From Runella sp. SP2 (GTDB lineage Bacteria; Bacteroidota; Bacteroidia; Cytophagales; Spirosomataceae), in assembly GCF_003711225.1 (NCBI RefSeq), contig NZ_CP031030.1:2232001-2296000 (forward strand): a stretch of DNA of 64,000 nucleotides, given 5' to 3'. Shown here piece after piece: positions 52,789-62,173 of the stretch (the stretch's first letter is position 1; each line of letters begins with the position of its first letter). The position numbers and the translations under genes were made by a program. The notes below the pieces were generated by a model. The model was not told the origin of the DNA. It searched no databases and was given only the letters and a program-made list of their open reading frames with translations.

Positions 52789-53238
52789 ATGAATCAGCCC
52801 TTTTACGAATTCACCATTCTTGACGAGGCGCTTCGCTATGAGTTCGTAAGCGCGGGAAAATCCATTATTCACAAAGTTGTCAGCATATCCCACACCGACT
52901 CTGACAACCTTTTTACCCTCACACTTGCTGATATACGGCTTGATGGATCCCTTGATACACATATTGCAAGTAATAATGGTGACTTAGAAGCAATCATTGC
53001 TACTGTGATTAAATGCCTTGAAACTTTTTTTGTCTATTACCCTGCTGCTGCCGTCGCTTTTACGGGAAGCGAACCTCGTCGTATGCGCCTTTACCAGATT
53101 ATCCTTAATCGCGAACTTACTTCTCTTCAACCCCGTTTTAACATTTGGGGTATTAGCGTTGAAGGTATTGTAACTTTCACTCCAAATCATACCTATGAAG
53201 GTTTTATCGTTTCATTAAAAAGTGTTATTATTGCTTAA
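52789..53238 (+). CDS. DUF6934 family protein
   Basis: The 149-residue cytoplasmic protein matches the DUF6934 pattern, with a beta-rich start (YEFVSAGKSIIHKVVSIS) and the block AVAFTGSEPRRMRLYQIILNREL near residue 90. Such proteins in Bacteroidota are often followed by a short ORF, as here, a layout resembling toxin-antitoxin or other two-component accessory modules. Function unknown. It lies divergent from the WYL gene, with 270 bases of AT-rich sequence between them in which I see nothing. Confidence 0.7.
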   Translation: MNQPFYEFTILDEALRYEFVSAGKSIIHKVVSISHTDSDNLFTLTLADIRLDGSLDTHIASNNGDLEAIIATVIKCLETFFVYYPAAAVAFTGSEPRRMRLYQIILNRELTSLQPRFNIWGISVEGIVTFTPNHTYEGFIVSLKSVIIA

Positions 53239-53250
53239 AAACCAACTTAC

Positions 53251-53403
53251 ATGGCAACTACGACGACAAATCACCCAAAAGCTTCTGACAAATCACCCAA
53301 ACAACTTGGTCAATTTGCAACCATTGAGGAAGCCTCACAGGCCAAAAACGCCGATTTGCTTAAAACCCTCCAGCGCCTGAACGTTAAGGTGGTGAAGCAC
53401 TAA
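53251..53403 (+). CDS. Small ORF downstream of DUF6934
   Basis: An ATG 12 bases after the DUF6934 stop opens 50 residues: a Thr/Lys-rich start (MATTTTNHPKASDKSPKQ), then a helix-like end (ATIEEASQAKNADLLKTLQRLNVKVVKH). Its last 20 bases overlap the 3' end of the convergent cas6. The spacing and the coherent helix suggest it is translated as the partner of DUF6934. Family not recognised. Confidence 0.55.
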   Translation: MATTTTNHPKASDKSPKQLGQFATIEEASQAKNADLLKTLQRLNVKVVKH

Positions 53404-54199
53404 CCACCTCCACACACCCACACCCCATCGAACAATACTTCCCAAAACCTCCCAAATAACCCACCTCAATGAGTTCGGGAGGGGCGGTCAGGGCAAACGT
53501 AAAGTTATGATACCCAATCACTTTTGTTTGTTCCATTTCTTTGCCTTCTTTGGCCAAAAAACCTCGCTTTTTAATCCGTTCGGGGTCGCTTAGTAACTCA
53601 AACTTGACCAGTCGCTCCGCAATCGACGCGTCCATTTCCATGGAAGGTTGCACCGAACGCAGTTTATCGACCAAATTGACCGCAAAAAATCGCCCAAAAT
53701 CAGCGTCCGTTGGAGTGAGGTATTGATCTAAATCGCCCACTTTTTGAGCCACAACCATCGGCGACAGCGTACGAAACGTCATCGAACTTTGCATCGCGGG
53801 CAAGGGCGCTGTCTCCACGCGTTCTACCACAAAATCGGCCCTACATTCCCGATTATAAATGCTCAACTGCTGCTGTTGAAACAGCCCAACGATAAAATTT
53901 TCGGCCGATTTGTCCACATAAAATGAAATATATAACGTCAAAACGCCCGAACGAAGTACCATATACGTATCACCTTTCTTGATGGGTTCGATGCTCGGTA
54001 TTTGCAAAGACGAAAAAGTAAAGTGCTTAAACGCCTTCCGACTCTCGGGTACTTGGTAACCGCGTTCGTGCAGAAAACCCGCATACTCAGCGTCAGCATT
54101 GGCCAAACGACCATAAATCCACGCTTGCAGGGGATATTGGTAGTTGAACAATAAACGCTGACGGTCTCTAACGGGGGCTAACGTGAGTTTGAATCGCAT
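53384..54199 (-). CDS. cas6: CRISPR endoribonuclease Cas6, second copy
   Basis: The 271-residue protein begins MRFKLTLAPVRDRQRLLFNYQYPLQAWIY, a very typical Cas6 start, and ends with the Gly-rich loop GYLGGFGKYCSMGCGCVEVV. It is longer than, and different from, the operon Cas6. It is transcribed alone on the minus strand, separated from the operon by the DUF6934 pair and the WYL gene. It may process another array outside the window, or be a leftover of a second system. Confidence 0.9.
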   Translation of the reverse strand: MRFKLTLAPVRDRQRLLFNYQYPLQAWIYGRLANADAEYAGFLHERGYQVPESRKAFKHFTFSSLQIPSIEPIKKGDTYMVLRSGVLTLYISFYVDKSAENFIVGLFQQQQLSIYNRECRADFVVERVETAPLPAMQSSMTFRTLSPMVVAQKVGDLDQYLTPTDADFGRFFAVNLVDKLRSVQPSMEMDASIAERLVKFELLSDPERIKKRGFLAKEGKEMEQTKVIGYHNFTFALTAPPELIEVGYLGGFGKYCSMGCGCVEVVSASPP

Positions 54200-54284
54200 A
54201 TATTATGTCATTTTGTACGCTAATCTATGCCATAAGTTAGTTTAACGAGAACTTTACTTATGTTTTACTAAAAAAATAAAAAAA

Positions 54285-54314
54285 ACAACGCCGAGGCGAG
54301 TGCCTCGGCGTTGT
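54285..54314 (-). terminator. Terminator of the small lipoprotein gene
   Basis: A 13-bp GC-rich stem (54285-54297 with 54302-54314), loop GAGT, followed on the minus strand by a long T run (complement of 54271-54284). It stops minus-strand transcription before the second cas6. Confidence 0.85.
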
Positions 54315-54357
54315 CAGTTCAATCATTGATTATTCAAACCCACCAATAATCTTTAAG

Positions 54358-54489
54358 TCAATAGTCCACGGTCGATGGTCAATAGTCCATGGTAGTCGAG
54401 TCATCCATAGTCCACTGTCGATAGATTAGACCATTGACTATGGACTGTAAACTATCGACTGACAACTGTGGACTGTCAACTATTGACTA
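54358..54489. repeat. Imperfect inverted repeat built of GTCGATGGTCAATAGTCC-like units
   Basis: The left half has repeated units around GTCGATGGTCAATAGTCCATGG, and the right half holds their approximate complements (CCATTGACTATGGACTG…). It ends on the stop codon of the lipoprotein gene. A related GTCGATGGTCAAT string occurs in the CRISPR leader. Confidence 0.6.
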
Positions 54490-54957
54490 ATTCGCTTGGA
54501 GACGCGCGAGTTTTGTAAACGCTTGCTCCTTATATTTTCCAGTCAGTGTTAGTGATACAGTATTTCCTGATTTAGGGGCCGACAGTCCAAACTCAGCCCA
54601 CGTTTTTGTAATCGTCGCACGGCCGTTCGCGTCAGTTGTCACGTCTGCAATTTTTGTTCCCGTACGCGTCGTCAATGCCAAACTCAACCCCGTAAGAGGA
54701 ATAGAGTCAATGCCTTTCTTGTAATCCAATATGTTGGTTTTGTCCAATTCAAATATCCGAACGCTAACCGTCGCTTGCGTGTTTGCGGCAGAAGACCTGA
54801 CCGTCGGTTCAGTTGTAAAACCTCCGCCGTCGCCCACAGCATTGTCAAACACTAGCAATACAGGCGAAACAACTCTGTCCACAAAGGGGTCTTCTACTTT
54901 GCAAGATGCTGCTGCCAAGGCCGTAGCCACAAATAAGAATATTTTCAAAGTTTTCAT
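54487..54957 (-). CDS. Small lipoprotein, hypothetical
   Basis: The 156-residue protein has a clear lipoprotein signal (MKTLKIFLFVATALAAASCK, Cys19). The rest is a beta-rich domain with Thr/Ala-rich strands (LSLALTTRTGTKIADVTTDANGRATITKTW), consistent with an Ig-like or big-like fold. No catalytic motif. It is probably anchored in the outer membrane or periplasm. Function unknown. Confidence 0.75.
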   Translation of the reverse strand: MKTLKIFLFVATALAAASCKVEDPFVDRVVSPVLLVFDNAVGDGGGFTTEPTVRSSAANTQATVSVRIFELDKTNILDYKKGIDSIPLTGLSLALTTRTGTKIADVTTDANGRATITKTWAEFGLSAPKSGNTVSLTLTGKYKEQAFTKLARLQAN

Positions 54958-55007
54958 TGGTTCATCAGTTTTGTTGAAACATTCATTTTACAAATGTTCG
55001 TCGCTTT

Positions 55008-56102
55008 TTATGCTTTCGACAAACGAACGGCTTTACGTCCCAAAAAAGTTGGAACAAAACCTACTAGCATCAAAACAATTCCAGTAATGGCAATCGTACT
55101 GGTATGGGCAAAAAACGTTCCCGTTGACAAAATCCCTAGGATGAGCAAAGTAGAAAAAGGCAACGAAAAGGCCATAACCAACACCGCTAACTCGGCGTTG
55201 AAAGTGCGGCGTTCTTTTGGAATCTCAAGGGCTTCCTCGCGTGAGTTAAAAGCTGAGATGTGCGCAAATGGCCAAAAACTCGCCGAACTCAATGGAATCA
55301 CGGTGGCCAACAAAATCATGGTTGGTTCATGAATGCCCAGCAGCGTAATAACAGCGGCACTAAAAAGCATCGTTAGTCCTGCACGAAATACCAACAACGA
55401 AGCAATAAGTCTTTTTTTACGTTGTTTTAGTTGAACAGCTACCCCGATAAAAATCAACACCAACGGCGTCATCATTGCGCTTGTTTTGTCAAATACCTCC
55501 TGAACAATCATAGGAAGTGCTTTAAAATTTAAGCCAAGGCTCAACAAAACCGCCGCCGAAATAATGATGATGTTGATTGGCTCTTGAACGAGGTTCATCA
55601 AAAGACTTTTGATTTTTTCGCCCATTTTGGTTTCCTCCGATTTGGTGTTTTTGAGGAACATGTTCATGGCGATAACGTACAAGAAAATCAATACAAAAAA
55701 CTTGTTTCCTACGTCGCCAAGCGCGGCCATGGCCACACTTTTTTCACCCAAAAATTCGGCAATAAACGGAAAGCACGACAAACCAGGCGCCAACGACGGC
55801 AACAACATCACCAACGTACGCCCCATTGAGCTGTCTTTTTCGATGCCAAAAAAATGAAAGGCCAACGGTGCCGTGAAATACATAAAAAAGTTAAACAACA
55901 ATGTCAACGCAGGAACTACAATCAGCTTGGCGTCCACGTCGATTTTCATCAAGGCGATAAAAATCGTGGCAGGAAGGGCCACCGAAAGCACCATTTCCTT
56001 AATTCCGTTGGTTTGTTCCTTGTTCTTAAACTTAGAACGTAATATAAGACCTAACCCAATCAAAGCCAACAGGGTTATGGCTTTTTGTAAAGCTTCACTC
56101 AT
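55008..56102 (-). CDS. AEC-type permease (auxin efflux carrier family-like)
   Basis: The 364-residue protein has about ten hydrophobic segments in two five-helix halves: VLSVALPATIFIALMKID in the first and FDKTSAMMTPLVLIFIGVAVQL in the second. This layout fits the AEC/BART transporter group. It would move a small organic anion across the inner membrane. A hairpin separates it from the upstream aminotransferase gene; cotranscription is possible. Confidence 0.7.
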   Translation of the reverse strand: MSEALQKAITLLALIGLGLILRSKFKNKEQTNGIKEMVLSVALPATIFIALMKIDVDAKLIVVPALTLLFNFFMYFTAPLAFHFFGIEKDSSMGRTLVMLLPSLAPGLSCFPFIAEFLGEKSVAMAALGDVGNKFFVLIFLYVIAMNMFLKNTKSEETKMGEKIKSLLMNLVQEPINIIIISAAVLLSLGLNFKALPMIVQEVFDKTSAMMTPLVLIFIGVAVQLKQRKKRLIASLLVFRAGLTMLFSAAVITLLGIHEPTMILLATVIPLSSASFWPFAHISAFNSREEALEIPKERRTFNAELAVLVMAFSLPFSTLLILGILSTGTFFAHTSTIAITGIVLMLVGFVPTFLGRKAVRLSKA

Positions 56103-56132
56103 AAGTAAATGTGGAAAAGTAACAATTGGTTG

Positions 56133-56159
56133 GGCGTAGGTAGGTTTGCTACCTACGCC
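56133..56159. terminator. Hairpin between aminotransferase and permease genes
   Basis: An 11-bp stem (GGCGTAGGTAG with its complement) and 5-base loop. There is no strong T run, so it is either a weak terminator or a repeat element. Confidence 0.45.
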
Positions 56160-56177
56160 GCTGTCCTTATTTCAAAA

Positions 56178-57359
56178 TTAGCTTATTGCCTCAAGCGTAC
56201 TTACAAACTGCTTGATTTCGTCCATCGTACCCATACTTACACGGCACCAAGGCTTGCCCTGAATTTCGTATCCGCGCACCATGATGCCTTTCGCCATCAT
56301 TTTTTGGAGCAATTCTTTGGTCGGAATGTTGATTGGGAAAATCACGAAGTTGGTGTATGAAGGCACGTATTTGTAACCCAAACGATCGAGGTTTTTACAA
56401 AGGTAAGTTTTCACTTCGTGGTTCAATTTACGCGTTGTGTCTTGGAACTCCGCATCGTCCATACTTGCCACCGCTGCGGCAATCGACGTTTGGGTGATGC
56501 CCATTCCACCACGGGTGATTTTCTGAATTTTATCCAACGTCGCAGGGAGCGCCGCAACGTATCCTACGCGCAAACCTGCCATACCCATAATTTTTGAGAA
56601 AGTACGAGCGATGATGACGTTTTTCTTTTGTGCCAACAACGACACCATACTCTGAGTATCAGCACCTACGGCCAATTCAAGGTACGCTTCGTCCACAAAA
56701 ATGGGTACTTTTTCTGAAACCCGTGAGCAGAAATCCATCAACTCTTTGCCCGACGTGATGCTACCCATTGGGTTGTTAGGGTTACAGATATAAACAAGTT
56801 TTGTGTCCTTGTCGATAGCCGCTTCCATTGCTTTCAAGTCGTGCGACCAGTCACCTTTACACGGCACAGCCTTCCAGGTAGCTCCCGTCGCCTCGGCTAC
56901 TTTCACCAATGACATATAAGTTGGGTCAGCCGAAACTACATTTCCACCTTTTTGGAAAAGTACAATAGCTACTTTTTCCAACAAATCCGACGAACCAGGG
57001 CCCATCATAATGTGGTCAGGAGTAACGCCTTCTTTTTTAGCGATTTTTCCAACAAGGTTTTCTAACTCTTTCCACGAATAACGGCTACCGCCCGCAACTG
57101 CATCTGCCACTGCCTTCCTAGCGCTCATTGGAGGGCCATAAGGATTTTCGTTGGCATTGATACGCACAAGGGTTGGCGGCGTTTTTGGCGGGTTTTCCAA
57201 CACCGTTTCTCTGAGTAAAGGGCTATGAAATATATTACCGTTGGTGTCTATACGTGAAGGTACATTTGCGAAGGCACCTACTGCTGGGGCAGCGGCCATT
57301 CCTCCTAAGGTCATCAAACCTGATTTAAGTAAACTGCGGCGGTTGATAATCTGTGTCAT
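56178..57359 (-). CDS. Tat-exported HisC-like aminotransferase
   Basis: This 393-residue fold-type I PLP enzyme has motifs of the histidinol-phosphate aminotransferase group: RINANENPYGPP (67-78), CNPNNPMG (192-199), VDEAYLEL (222-229), and the PLP lysine K256 in ARTFSKIMGMAGLRVGY. Uniquely for such enzymes, it starts with a twin-arginine signal (NRRSLLKSGLMTLGGMAAAPAVGAFA). Export folded with PLP bound is the expected consequence. A similar protein is encoded at 63.0 kb beyond the SusC/SusD pair. The amino-acid substrate is unknown. Confidence 0.9.
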   Translation of the reverse strand: MTQIINRRSLLKSGLMTLGGMAAAPAVGAFANVPSRIDTNGNIFHSPLLRETVLENPPKTPPTLVRINANENPYGPPMSARKAVADAVAGGSRYSWKELENLVGKIAKKEGVTPDHIMMGPGSSDLLEKVAIVLFQKGGNVVSADPTYMSLVKVAEATGATWKAVPCKGDWSHDLKAMEAAIDKDTKLVYICNPNNPMGSITSGKELMDFCSRVSEKVPIFVDEAYLELAVGADTQSMVSLLAQKKNVIIARTFSKIMGMAGLRVGYVAALPATLDKIQKITRGGMGITQTSIAAAVASMDDAEFQDTTRKLNHEVKTYLCKNLDRLGYKYVPSYTNFVIFPINIPTKELLQKMMAKGIMVRGYEIQGKPWCRVSMGTMDEIKQFVSTLEAIS

Positions 57360-57507
57360 GTGTTTGTGAGTGTGTTTTGAATTGGCGGTTTAGCTTGTGG
57401 CTTTTGTTGGTACTTTGTTATGGTGACTCTAAGTTAACTATTTTATTCACAACAACATAGCAAAATTGAAATTATGTATTTCTGTGAACAAAAATTTAAC
57501 AATTGGA

Positions 57508-58968
57508 TTACTTTTCAGACCACCAAAGCTTGGTTTTCATGTTATCGGCACCGCCATTGAGGGCAATACCTTTTTCCAAACTAGCTTTGTTGAGCGAATA
57601 TTCGGTACTTGGATACGGCAAACGCGTTGGCAAAACACCATCGTTTTCAAAAACGGCGCGTGGATCTTTGGCAGGTAACACAGGGAAGCCTGTTCTGCGG
57701 TATTCGGTCCAAGCCTCTACCCCTACTCCGTACAATGCTATCCATTTCTGGTCAAGTACTTTTTCGCGCGTTACGGCACCTACTTTGGTAAAATAATCGG
57801 CAGGTACTTTCAAACCGTATTGTTCAAAAGAAGCCGTAATTCCGTTTTCAAAGTACGTTTTGGCGTCGCCCGTAATATCTCCATCAATAGCAGCTTCGGC
57901 CAAAATTAGGTTCAATTCTGAAAGCGTCATAATCACACTTGGCGTCTCAGGACGAGTGAAGTAGCTACCAATCGTTGAGCTCGACGACAAATAAGTCGTA
58001 GCAATCGCATCGGGCAGGCCGTTGGGGTGTCCAACATATTTTCCAGCTACTGGATTTGCATAAATCGTGATGCGGGTATCGCCCAAAGCGTTGAGCTTAT
58101 CGGCCAAAGTGCTACTGATATTCCAGTCAGTACGGCTACCGCGCACCATCACTTCGTGCCATTCGTTGTTGCTTGGAAGTGTTGCCGTATTTTTAATCAA
58201 GGCATTGTCGTCGTTGCTTGTAAAAATGGGGTACTTTGTAGCATCGCCCAAAATTTCCCGCATAATCGCCCGTGACTCAGCCGGCTTTTTCGCAGCCTGG
58301 CGATTGGCCAAACGCAAACGCAATGAATTGGCAAACTTCTTCCATTTCAAGATGTTACCTCCGTAAATAATATCCCCTTGAACGCCTGGGCCACCAACTA
58401 CGAGTTTTTCATTGGCAATTTTAAGGTCGTTCAACAACCCTTCATACACTTTGTCTTGTGAATCATACGCTGGTGTATAATTAGGGGATTCGGCCGTACC
58501 CTTTAAGGCTTCCGAATACGGGATGGCACCCCAAAGATCAGTTGTCACCGAAAACAACCACGAACGCATTACCAAAGCCACTCCTTCATAATTGGTGTTT
58601 GGCGCTTTGCCCGTTGGCGAGCTATCCACAATGATTCGTTGGAAATTCAACAAGCCATCGTTGAAGAAAGACGCCCAGTTGTTGTTGTAAAATGCGGGTG
58701 AAAGTCCGTAATTGTCACCTTCGTTTGAGTAAATATTTCGGGTAAAATACTGCATCCAAAGCATCATTCCGTCGATGTTCAAACGCTCAAAACGCGTGCT
58801 TCCTCCCCAAAATCTATCCACCGATTTTTCCATGGCGTAGGGCAGCAAATACTGCGGACCAATGGCCGTTGGGTTGTTGGGGTCGATGTTCATTTTGTCA
58901 AACTCTTTGGTACAAGAAGAACCCAAAAGAGCAGCCAACGTCAGCGAAAGTAATGTATATTTTTTCAT
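57508..58968 (-). CDS. SusD/RagB-like nutrient-binding outer-membrane lipoprotein
   Basis: The ATG at 58968 gives 486 residues with a lipoprotein signal (MKKYTLLSLTLAALLGSSCT, Cys19). The SusD/RagB helical-repeat domain follows (KEFDKMNIDPNNPTAIGPQYLLP; WSFVT-like WLFSVTTDLWGAIPYSEALKG). The protein caps the SusC channel and binds the ligand at the cell surface. It begins 13 bases after the SusC stop, the usual order. The frame extending to 59127 lies in SusC and is rejected. The ligand may be an amino compound, given the aminotransferases around. Confidence 0.9.
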   Translation of the reverse strand: MKKYTLLSLTLAALLGSSCTKEFDKMNIDPNNPTAIGPQYLLPYAMEKSVDRFWGGSTRFERLNIDGMMLWMQYFTRNIYSNEGDNYGLSPAFYNNNWASFFNDGLLNFQRIIVDSSPTGKAPNTNYEGVALVMRSWLFSVTTDLWGAIPYSEALKGTAESPNYTPAYDSQDKVYEGLLNDLKIANEKLVVGGPGVQGDIIYGGNILKWKKFANSLRLRLANRQAAKKPAESRAIMREILGDATKYPIFTSNDDNALIKNTATLPSNNEWHEVMVRGSRTDWNISSTLADKLNALGDTRITIYANPVAGKYVGHPNGLPDAIATTYLSSSSTIGSYFTRPETPSVIMTLSELNLILAEAAIDGDITGDAKTYFENGITASFEQYGLKVPADYFTKVGAVTREKVLDQKWIALYGVGVEAWTEYRRTGFPVLPAKDPRAVFENDGVLPTRLPYPSTEYSLNKASLEKGIALNGGADNMKTKLWWSEK

Positions 58969-58981
58969 AGAGATAAGTCGT

Positions 58982-61900
58982 TTAGAATCCGAGAGATACG
59001 TTAAAACCAACACTACGAGAGTTAGGTAACTCGCCGTACGCAAACCCTTGACGGTTTCCACCGAAGCGGTCCACTTCTGGGTCGATGTGTGGTGTATTCT
59101 TGAACAAAATCGCAAGGTTACGTCCAACGATAGACACCTTGGCCGAGCGGATGAAAGAGCGTTTCAAGATGGCCTCAGGAACTGAATAACCGAAAGACAT
59201 CTCGCGAAGTTTGACGTAACTTCCGTCATAAATAACGGCTTCATGATAACGACGTGGATTGTTGTACCCGTATAATTGATTGGCTGCCACAATGATGTCG
59301 TTTGGCGCATATACCGACGAGCCATCTGCATTGGTGCTTACCACTTTTACGCCTTTACCGATGATACCTTCTTCACGTCCAATCGCCGTTTCTTCGTACT
59401 GACCTGTCCAACGCGCCGTTCCCGTACCTTCGTCGAAGAAATCACCTCCTACGCGTACGTCAATCAAAGCAGCCAATGAGAAGCTCTTGTAAGTGAAGGT
59501 ATTAGAGAAACCACCCGTCCAGTCAGGCTGGATATTTCCGAGCAAACGTGGCGTGGTTGAAACCACTGGCAAACCGTCTTTGTAGATAATTTGTCCATCG
59601 GGCGCTTTTTCAAAACCAATACCGTACAAAGCACCATAAGGTTGACCAACGCGCGCTTCCGAAGTCAAACCACGCTGGGTGTGTAGGGTATAAGTAGTTA
59701 AACCTTCAGCGAGTGCCACTACTTTGTTGCGGTTGCGGGCAAAGTTGAAGCTCACATCCCAAGTAAACCCGTTTACAGCTTTCAAAGGCGTACCCGAAAT
59801 TACTACTTCAAGTCCTTTGTTGACAATCTCACCCGCATTTAAGATTCGACTATTGTAACCAGATGCTTTAGAGATTTCTACACCAAGAATTTGGTTTTTA
59901 GACGATTGATTATAATACGTCACGTCTAAACCTAACTTACCACGAAGGAAACGCAAGTCTAAACCTAACTCAATTCCCGTCGTGATTTCGGGTTTAAGGC
60001 TTGAATTGGCGATGGTTGTATTTTCAAAATATTCAGGTGTGTTACCATTCCAAGCACTGGCAGAGCGGAAGGTTTGAGCCAATTGATACGGCGAAGCATC
60101 GTTTCCAACTTGTGCCCAGCTAGCGCGCACTTTACCAAAAGTCAGAATAGAGCTTTGAAGATCCAATAAGTCGGTTACAACTGCACTTGCCGAAACTGAT
60201 GGATAGAAGTATGAACGTGCATTAGAAGGCAAAGTACTTGACCAGTCGTTACGCGCCGTAAAATCCAAGAACAAGGCATTTTTCCAACCTACTTGTGCCG
60301 TTCCAAACACACTTTGCATCTCTGTCTTTTCGATGCGGCTCGACACAGTGTTCAAACTGGTGACGGAGTTTGACAAGTTATAAAGTCCATCTACCACCAA
60401 CTCCCCAACTTGGGTGAAGTTACGTTTGAAATAATTGGTACGTTTGATGGCTCCCGCTTGAGCACTTACCGAAATGTTGTTGGTTACGTTTCTGTTGAAA
60501 GATAAAATGATGTCGCTGTTGGTTTCTTGGGCGCGTTGAACATCTTCTGAATATTGCCCAGGTGTACGGTTTCCGTTACGAACGCGGTCAAAGTTAATGA
60601 CGTTGATACGCGTATCCGACCAGTAGTCCGTTCCCGAACGAGCTAAGACACTAAACGAAGGCGAAATTTTGTAGTTCAAGGCAATGTTTCCTACCAAGCG
60701 GTCTTTTTCATTGGATGAAGGCAAACGGTCTTGCACAAAGAATGGGTTGGTAAAGAAGGTATGTTGCCAGTTAGGTGGATCATTGTCTGGGAGACGACCC
60801 GCCACTTTACGTTGAATATGAATTGCATTGTATTCGTCGTAGTTTTTCAACATTGACCAATCGGTATGGCGGTGCGCCCAAATAAACTGCTGACCTTCTT
60901 GAAAAGAACGGTTGTCTGAGCCGCTTTTTACGTATTCAGCTGATACTGTTGCGCTTAACTTTGAAGTGAAGTTATAATTGGTATTCAATTTAAAGTTGTT
61001 CCGCCAAAAATCGTTGTTGTACATAATACCTTTTTGATCCATCCGACCCATCGACAAGCGGAAACTTCCTTTGTCATTTCCAGCCGAAAGGGCTACGTTA
61101 TTGGTCGTGGTAGCACCTGTTTCCCAGTATCCTTCCCAGTTGTTGGGCTGAGGTGTGAGTGGTGCCACTGCAGTACCTGTGTACCAATGACGTACCAAAC
61201 GACCATCCAAAGGAGCACCCCAGCTTTCGTCCGTCCCTTCTGTTCCAGTCAAAGGTGCGTTAGGGCCGTAGGCAGCGCGGTACTGTTGGATTTCGGTGGG
61301 ATCAGTAATGGTACCCGACCAACCATCGTTATACCAAGTACGGTATCCGTTTCCTCCACCGTACATGTTTTGAAACTTTGGTTTGACCAATGGACGTTCA
61401 AAAGTCGTATTGTGGTTAAACTCAAGGCCAATTCCTTTAGTACCTGCGCCATTTTTTGTTGTTACCAAAATAACACCGTTGGCCGCGCGCGAACCATACA
61501 AGGCTGCCGCGTTAGGCCCTTTTAGGATACTAATATCTTTGATGTTGTCTGGGCTAATCTCCGACAAACCACCGCCAAATTGCTTTTCACCGCTGGTCAT
61601 GCGGGTTGAGGTTGATTGGTCAATGGGTACACCGTCAATAACTACGAGTGGTTGGTTGTTTCCTGAAACCGACGAACTACCACGAATCTGTACCGTAGAG
61701 CCACTACCAGGGCCGCCATTGCTTGAGACACGCACCCCTGCGACACGCCCCGAAAGGCTATTGACAACGTTGTTAGAACGAGACTCAGCAAGCTGTGTAC
61801 CTTTGACTTCTTGCACCGTGTAACCAAGGGCTTTTTTCTCTTTTTCGATACCAAAAGCCGTTACTACTACTTCCTGAAGGGCTTTGATGTCTGGGACAAG

Positions 61901-62173
61901 TTCGATATTAATAGTAGAACGTCCCCCGACAGGAATTTCCTGAATTGAATAACCAATAAAACTATAGACCAAAACCGCGTTATCGTCAGGAACGCTAATT
62001 TTGTAATTTCCTTCTGCATCCGTCACAACCCCAGCTCTCGTACTTTTTACGATTACGTTCACGCCAGGCAAAGCACCTTCGTCTTTTGAAGTAACCGTCC
62101 CTTTGACAAACCTTTGGGCATATCCAACCCACGCGATTGTCATTAATGCTGATAAAAGTAGATATTTTTTCAT
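58982..62173 (-). CDS. SusC/RagA-family TonB-dependent outer-membrane transporter
   Basis: The 1063-residue protein has a signal peptide (ending VGYAQ), then a carboxypeptidase-like domain (about 22-100, VKGTVTSKDEGALPGVNVIVKST). The plug domain has the SusC signature LVVIDGVPID and DIKDISILKGPNAAALYGSRAANGVILVTT. A large barrel ends in the C-terminal Phe (GFNVSLGF). It imports a ligand bound by the SusD partner, powered by TonB. No sugar-active enzymes are adjacent, and two exported aminotransferases flank it, so the substrate may not be a polysaccharide. Confidence 0.94.
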   Translation of the reverse strand: MKKYLLLSALMTIAWVGYAQRFVKGTVTSKDEGALPGVNVIVKSTRAGVVTDAEGNYKISVPDDNAVLVYSFIGYSIQEIPVGGRSTINIELVPDIKALQEVVVTAFGIEKEKKALGYTVQEVKGTQLAESRSNNVVNSLSGRVAGVRVSSNGGPGSGSTVQIRGSSSVSGNNQPLVVIDGVPIDQSTSTRMTSGEKQFGGGLSEISPDNIKDISILKGPNAAALYGSRAANGVILVTTKNGAGTKGIGLEFNHNTTFERPLVKPKFQNMYGGGNGYRTWYNDGWSGTITDPTEIQQYRAAYGPNAPLTGTEGTDESWGAPLDGRLVRHWYTGTAVAPLTPQPNNWEGYWETGATTTNNVALSAGNDKGSFRLSMGRMDQKGIMYNNDFWRNNFKLNTNYNFTSKLSATVSAEYVKSGSDNRSFQEGQQFIWAHRHTDWSMLKNYDEYNAIHIQRKVAGRLPDNDPPNWQHTFFTNPFFVQDRLPSSNEKDRLVGNIALNYKISPSFSVLARSGTDYWSDTRINVINFDRVRNGNRTPGQYSEDVQRAQETNSDIILSFNRNVTNNISVSAQAGAIKRTNYFKRNFTQVGELVVDGLYNLSNSVTSLNTVSSRIEKTEMQSVFGTAQVGWKNALFLDFTARNDWSSTLPSNARSYFYPSVSASAVVTDLLDLQSSILTFGKVRASWAQVGNDASPYQLAQTFRSASAWNGNTPEYFENTTIANSSLKPEITTGIELGLDLRFLRGKLGLDVTYYNQSSKNQILGVEISKASGYNSRILNAGEIVNKGLEVVISGTPLKAVNGFTWDVSFNFARNRNKVVALAEGLTTYTLHTQRGLTSEARVGQPYGALYGIGFEKAPDGQIIYKDGLPVVSTTPRLLGNIQPDWTGGFSNTFTYKSFSLAALIDVRVGGDFFDEGTGTARWTGQYEETAIGREEGIIGKGVKVVSTNADGSSVYAPNDIIVAANQLYGYNNPRRYHEAVIYDGSYVKLREMSFGYSVPEAILKRSFIRSAKVSIVGRNLAILFKNTPHIDPEVDRFGGNRQGFAYGELPNSRSVGFNVSLGF

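Noticed and set aside
42610-54200. Integration of the CRISPR region as an island at tRNA-Arg
   Set aside because: No integrase gene and no second copy of the tRNA 3' end were seen on the far side of the locus.
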